DNA of 64,000 bases from the NCBI RefSeq assembly GCF_023065955.2, contig NW_026622930.1, positions 18,453,449 through 18,517,448 of the forward strand. Direction: 5' to 3'. The translations under genes and the position numbers were made by a program. The notes beneath the pieces were generated by a model. That model ran no database searches, was not told the origin of the DNA, and saw only the letters and a program-made list of their open reading frames with translations. Positions 62,190 through 64,000 of this stretch are shown piece by piece. Origin of the DNA: Ursus arctos (taxonomy: Eukaryota; Chordata; Mammalia; Carnivora; Ursidae). The stretch's first letter is position 1; the number at the start of each line of letters is the position of its first letter.

Positions 62190-62800
62190 TAAGTAGAAAA
62201 AGAAAATTACCTGCCTTCATTGATCTTAGATATTAGTAAGATAGATGATAAAAACATAAACAAGCACATATTATAATGTAAGATTATGATGAGTGTTAAG
62301 GAAAATATTAAAGCAGAGAAAGGGGAAAGACAGGACAAATGTGCTCTTCTGAGGAGGGTATTTTAAATCTGAGATATGCATATGTTGAAAGAGTGAGGTA
62401 CAGGTAACATATAGACTTGGGATTCCATCAGAAATCAAATGATCTGGCCAGAATAATTATTAAAGAATTGCTCTGTTGTTGGTTGGAAATAGACAATAGA
62501 AGAGCCCAGTAGGAAAAGGGAACCAGTTCAACAGTTAGCATAGGTGCCCAGGTGATGGTGTTAGGATGGGTTTTACCGGGAGTAGGATGGTAGTTGGGAA
62601 AAGAGATGTTTCTTATGACAGATATGAGATACAGGGTTTGCCTCTGGATTGGATGACATGAAAAACTAGAAGTTTTACACTGACATTTATTGATATAAGG
62701 AACTTTTAAACAGGTGCATGCATAATTGGGGAAGAGGAAGTCAATTTTAGGTATTAGATATTTGAAATTCCTATGAGACACCCAAGAAAGGGTGAGGACA
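62190..62800 (+). repeat. old LINE-like repeat, family not assigned
   Basis: 'gattatgatgagtgttaagg', 'agaattgctctgttgttgg', 'ttgaaattcctatgagacac' and similar words follow the same ancient repeat family as at 48540. Minus-strand frames of 117 and 77 residues lying across it are not genes. Confidence 0.4.
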
Positions 62801-64000
62801 AGTTAATGAATTTATTAACACTCTCGATGGGGACTGGTGAATTACAGTACAGAAAATCCAAACCGTTTTCTCACCCACCCATACGAAAGTGCAAACTTTA
62901 TAAAATTTTGCCACTTTAGTAAGAAACTGCTTGTATTTTGTCATTTCAATGCCCTTGTCTTTGATCCCTGATGAACCTGCAATTTTCACTTTTTTGAGCC
63001 ACATTTTTTATTCTGTGAATTATCCAATCATTCCCTTATCTATTATCCACCAAGATTTTAGTACAGGTTATTAATGCTGAGCCTGCATCTCATATTTGTG
63101 AGAATATCTTTTATGTAGATATTATTTACTTTTTAATTTTGTGATGTTTTGAGGAATGCTTACTCTTCAATATGCATGAAACCAATTTTATAATGGTGAT
63201 TCGTTTCTGTCGCTTTGAAGTATAGAAAGTTCTCTCACTTCCACACTACCTTGTATTGTTGCAGTTTTGTTTATTACACATAATTATTTTGCCTATTGAA
63301 TTAAATATAGCAAACAGTATAATATATTAATTATTTAATTAATTTACAAATAGTTACTCAGTGATTCATGATCTTCGTAAAGACATGATCATGAAATCCT
63401 TACAAAATAATGAAGTTTCTTTCCCTTCCTCAGTGTAAGCACCAATGAAAAATTCTCAGCTTGAGGATCCTGCTATACAGGCAGGTGAATATATCAGGAG
63501 GCTTACAGCTACCAGTCAGTAGATTTGGAGATTTTGGCAATGAGCCCAGTATAATTTGTGCCTAACATATAGCTATGAGTCATGTATTAGATGGGCTTGT
63601 GGAGGTTGGCCCACTGTATGACTCTACTTGAGATTCTGTGAATTAGGGTCGCTACCACATTATTCTGCAAGGACAAGTACAATGCTTTGCAGCTCAGACT
63701 GTTGAGCTGGAACCTGACATGTTGCCTGACTCTGGCTAGTGTCCTCTGCTCATTCTGAGGGGCTGCTGCATTCCCATAATTATTCCCCTAACTGCTGATG
63801 AAAACCCAGCCTCCAAGCAGCTGACACATGGCTTTTACCTTCAGTTTCTTTCCCCTTTTTGTTGCCCTAATTTCCATTTTACACAAAGCTATTTTCTCCA
63901 CTTTGTCTTACTTTGTTAGATTCATGTTCCCATCATCAATAGAAATAGATCAATTCTTCAAAATACACTAAACAATTGATCTTACCAATTGACAAAGAAG
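62801..64000. other. unique DNA to window end
   Basis: AT-rich up to about 63420, then more balanced. No gene or recognised repeat. Confidence 0.4.

Overview
This window looks like nuclear DNA of a caniform carnivore, most likely a bear-type (ursid) genome. The diagnostic signal is about nineteen copies of the carnivore tRNA-Lys-derived SINE (CAN/SINEC). Its head reads 'gggcgcctgggtggctcag' and its tail is (AAAT)n followed by 'aaatctt' and poly-A. The best-preserved copies have the body variant 'ccctgcttgtgttccctctc' then 'gctggctgtctctct'. From memory this matches ursid/panda SINEs better than the dog, cat or mustelid forms. That species-level call is inference from one repeat family.

I see no convincing protein-coding gene, rRNA, functional tRNA or CRISPR array. 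The sequence is AT-rich, CpG-poor and full of stops in all frames. The only reading frames with recognisable protein similarity are decayed fragments of LINE-1 ORF2. The window is therefore intergenic, or deep inside a large intron; it shows nothing that tells these apart.

Layout. 1-2.9 kb: mostly unique, with two blocks of balanced composition that could be conserved non-coding DNA. 2.9-5.5 kb: a SINE, a 5'-truncated L1 on the minus strand, a second SINE and a MaLR-type LTR. 5.5-15 kb: unique DNA, an AC microsatellite, a SINE with an odd interrupted tail (8.4 kb), a GGAA tract (10.3 kb) and an unassigned decayed segment (10.6-12.4 kb). 15-28 kb: AT-rich DNA with old L1, MIR/L2-like relics and several SINEs. 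28-33 kb: LTR-like pieces, an old L1 endonuclease-region fragment split by a young SINE, and further SINEs. 33-43 kb: old repeats, a MST-like LTR, an L1 3' end, and a textbook twin-primed (5'-inverted) L1 at 41.1-42.0 kb. 43-54 kb: L2/MIR-like relics, two MaLR-type LTRs, a repeat-poor block (46.2-47.8 kb) and a small CpG-dense patch (51.2-51.6 kb). 54-64 kb: a hairpin, a very short L1, a SINE, a GC/CpG-rich block carrying the longest open frame (58.9-59.9 kb), a large CTTT/CT microsatellite (60.7 kb) and a last SINE.

No genes act together here. The biology on display is retrotransposition: L1 with its target-site duplications and twin priming, SINEs mobilised by L1, possible small 3' transductions, and nesting that gives relative ages. 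I found no credible sign of an undescribed gene system. The best second looks are the CpG-dense patches, the repeat-poor blocks and the unusual insertion structures.
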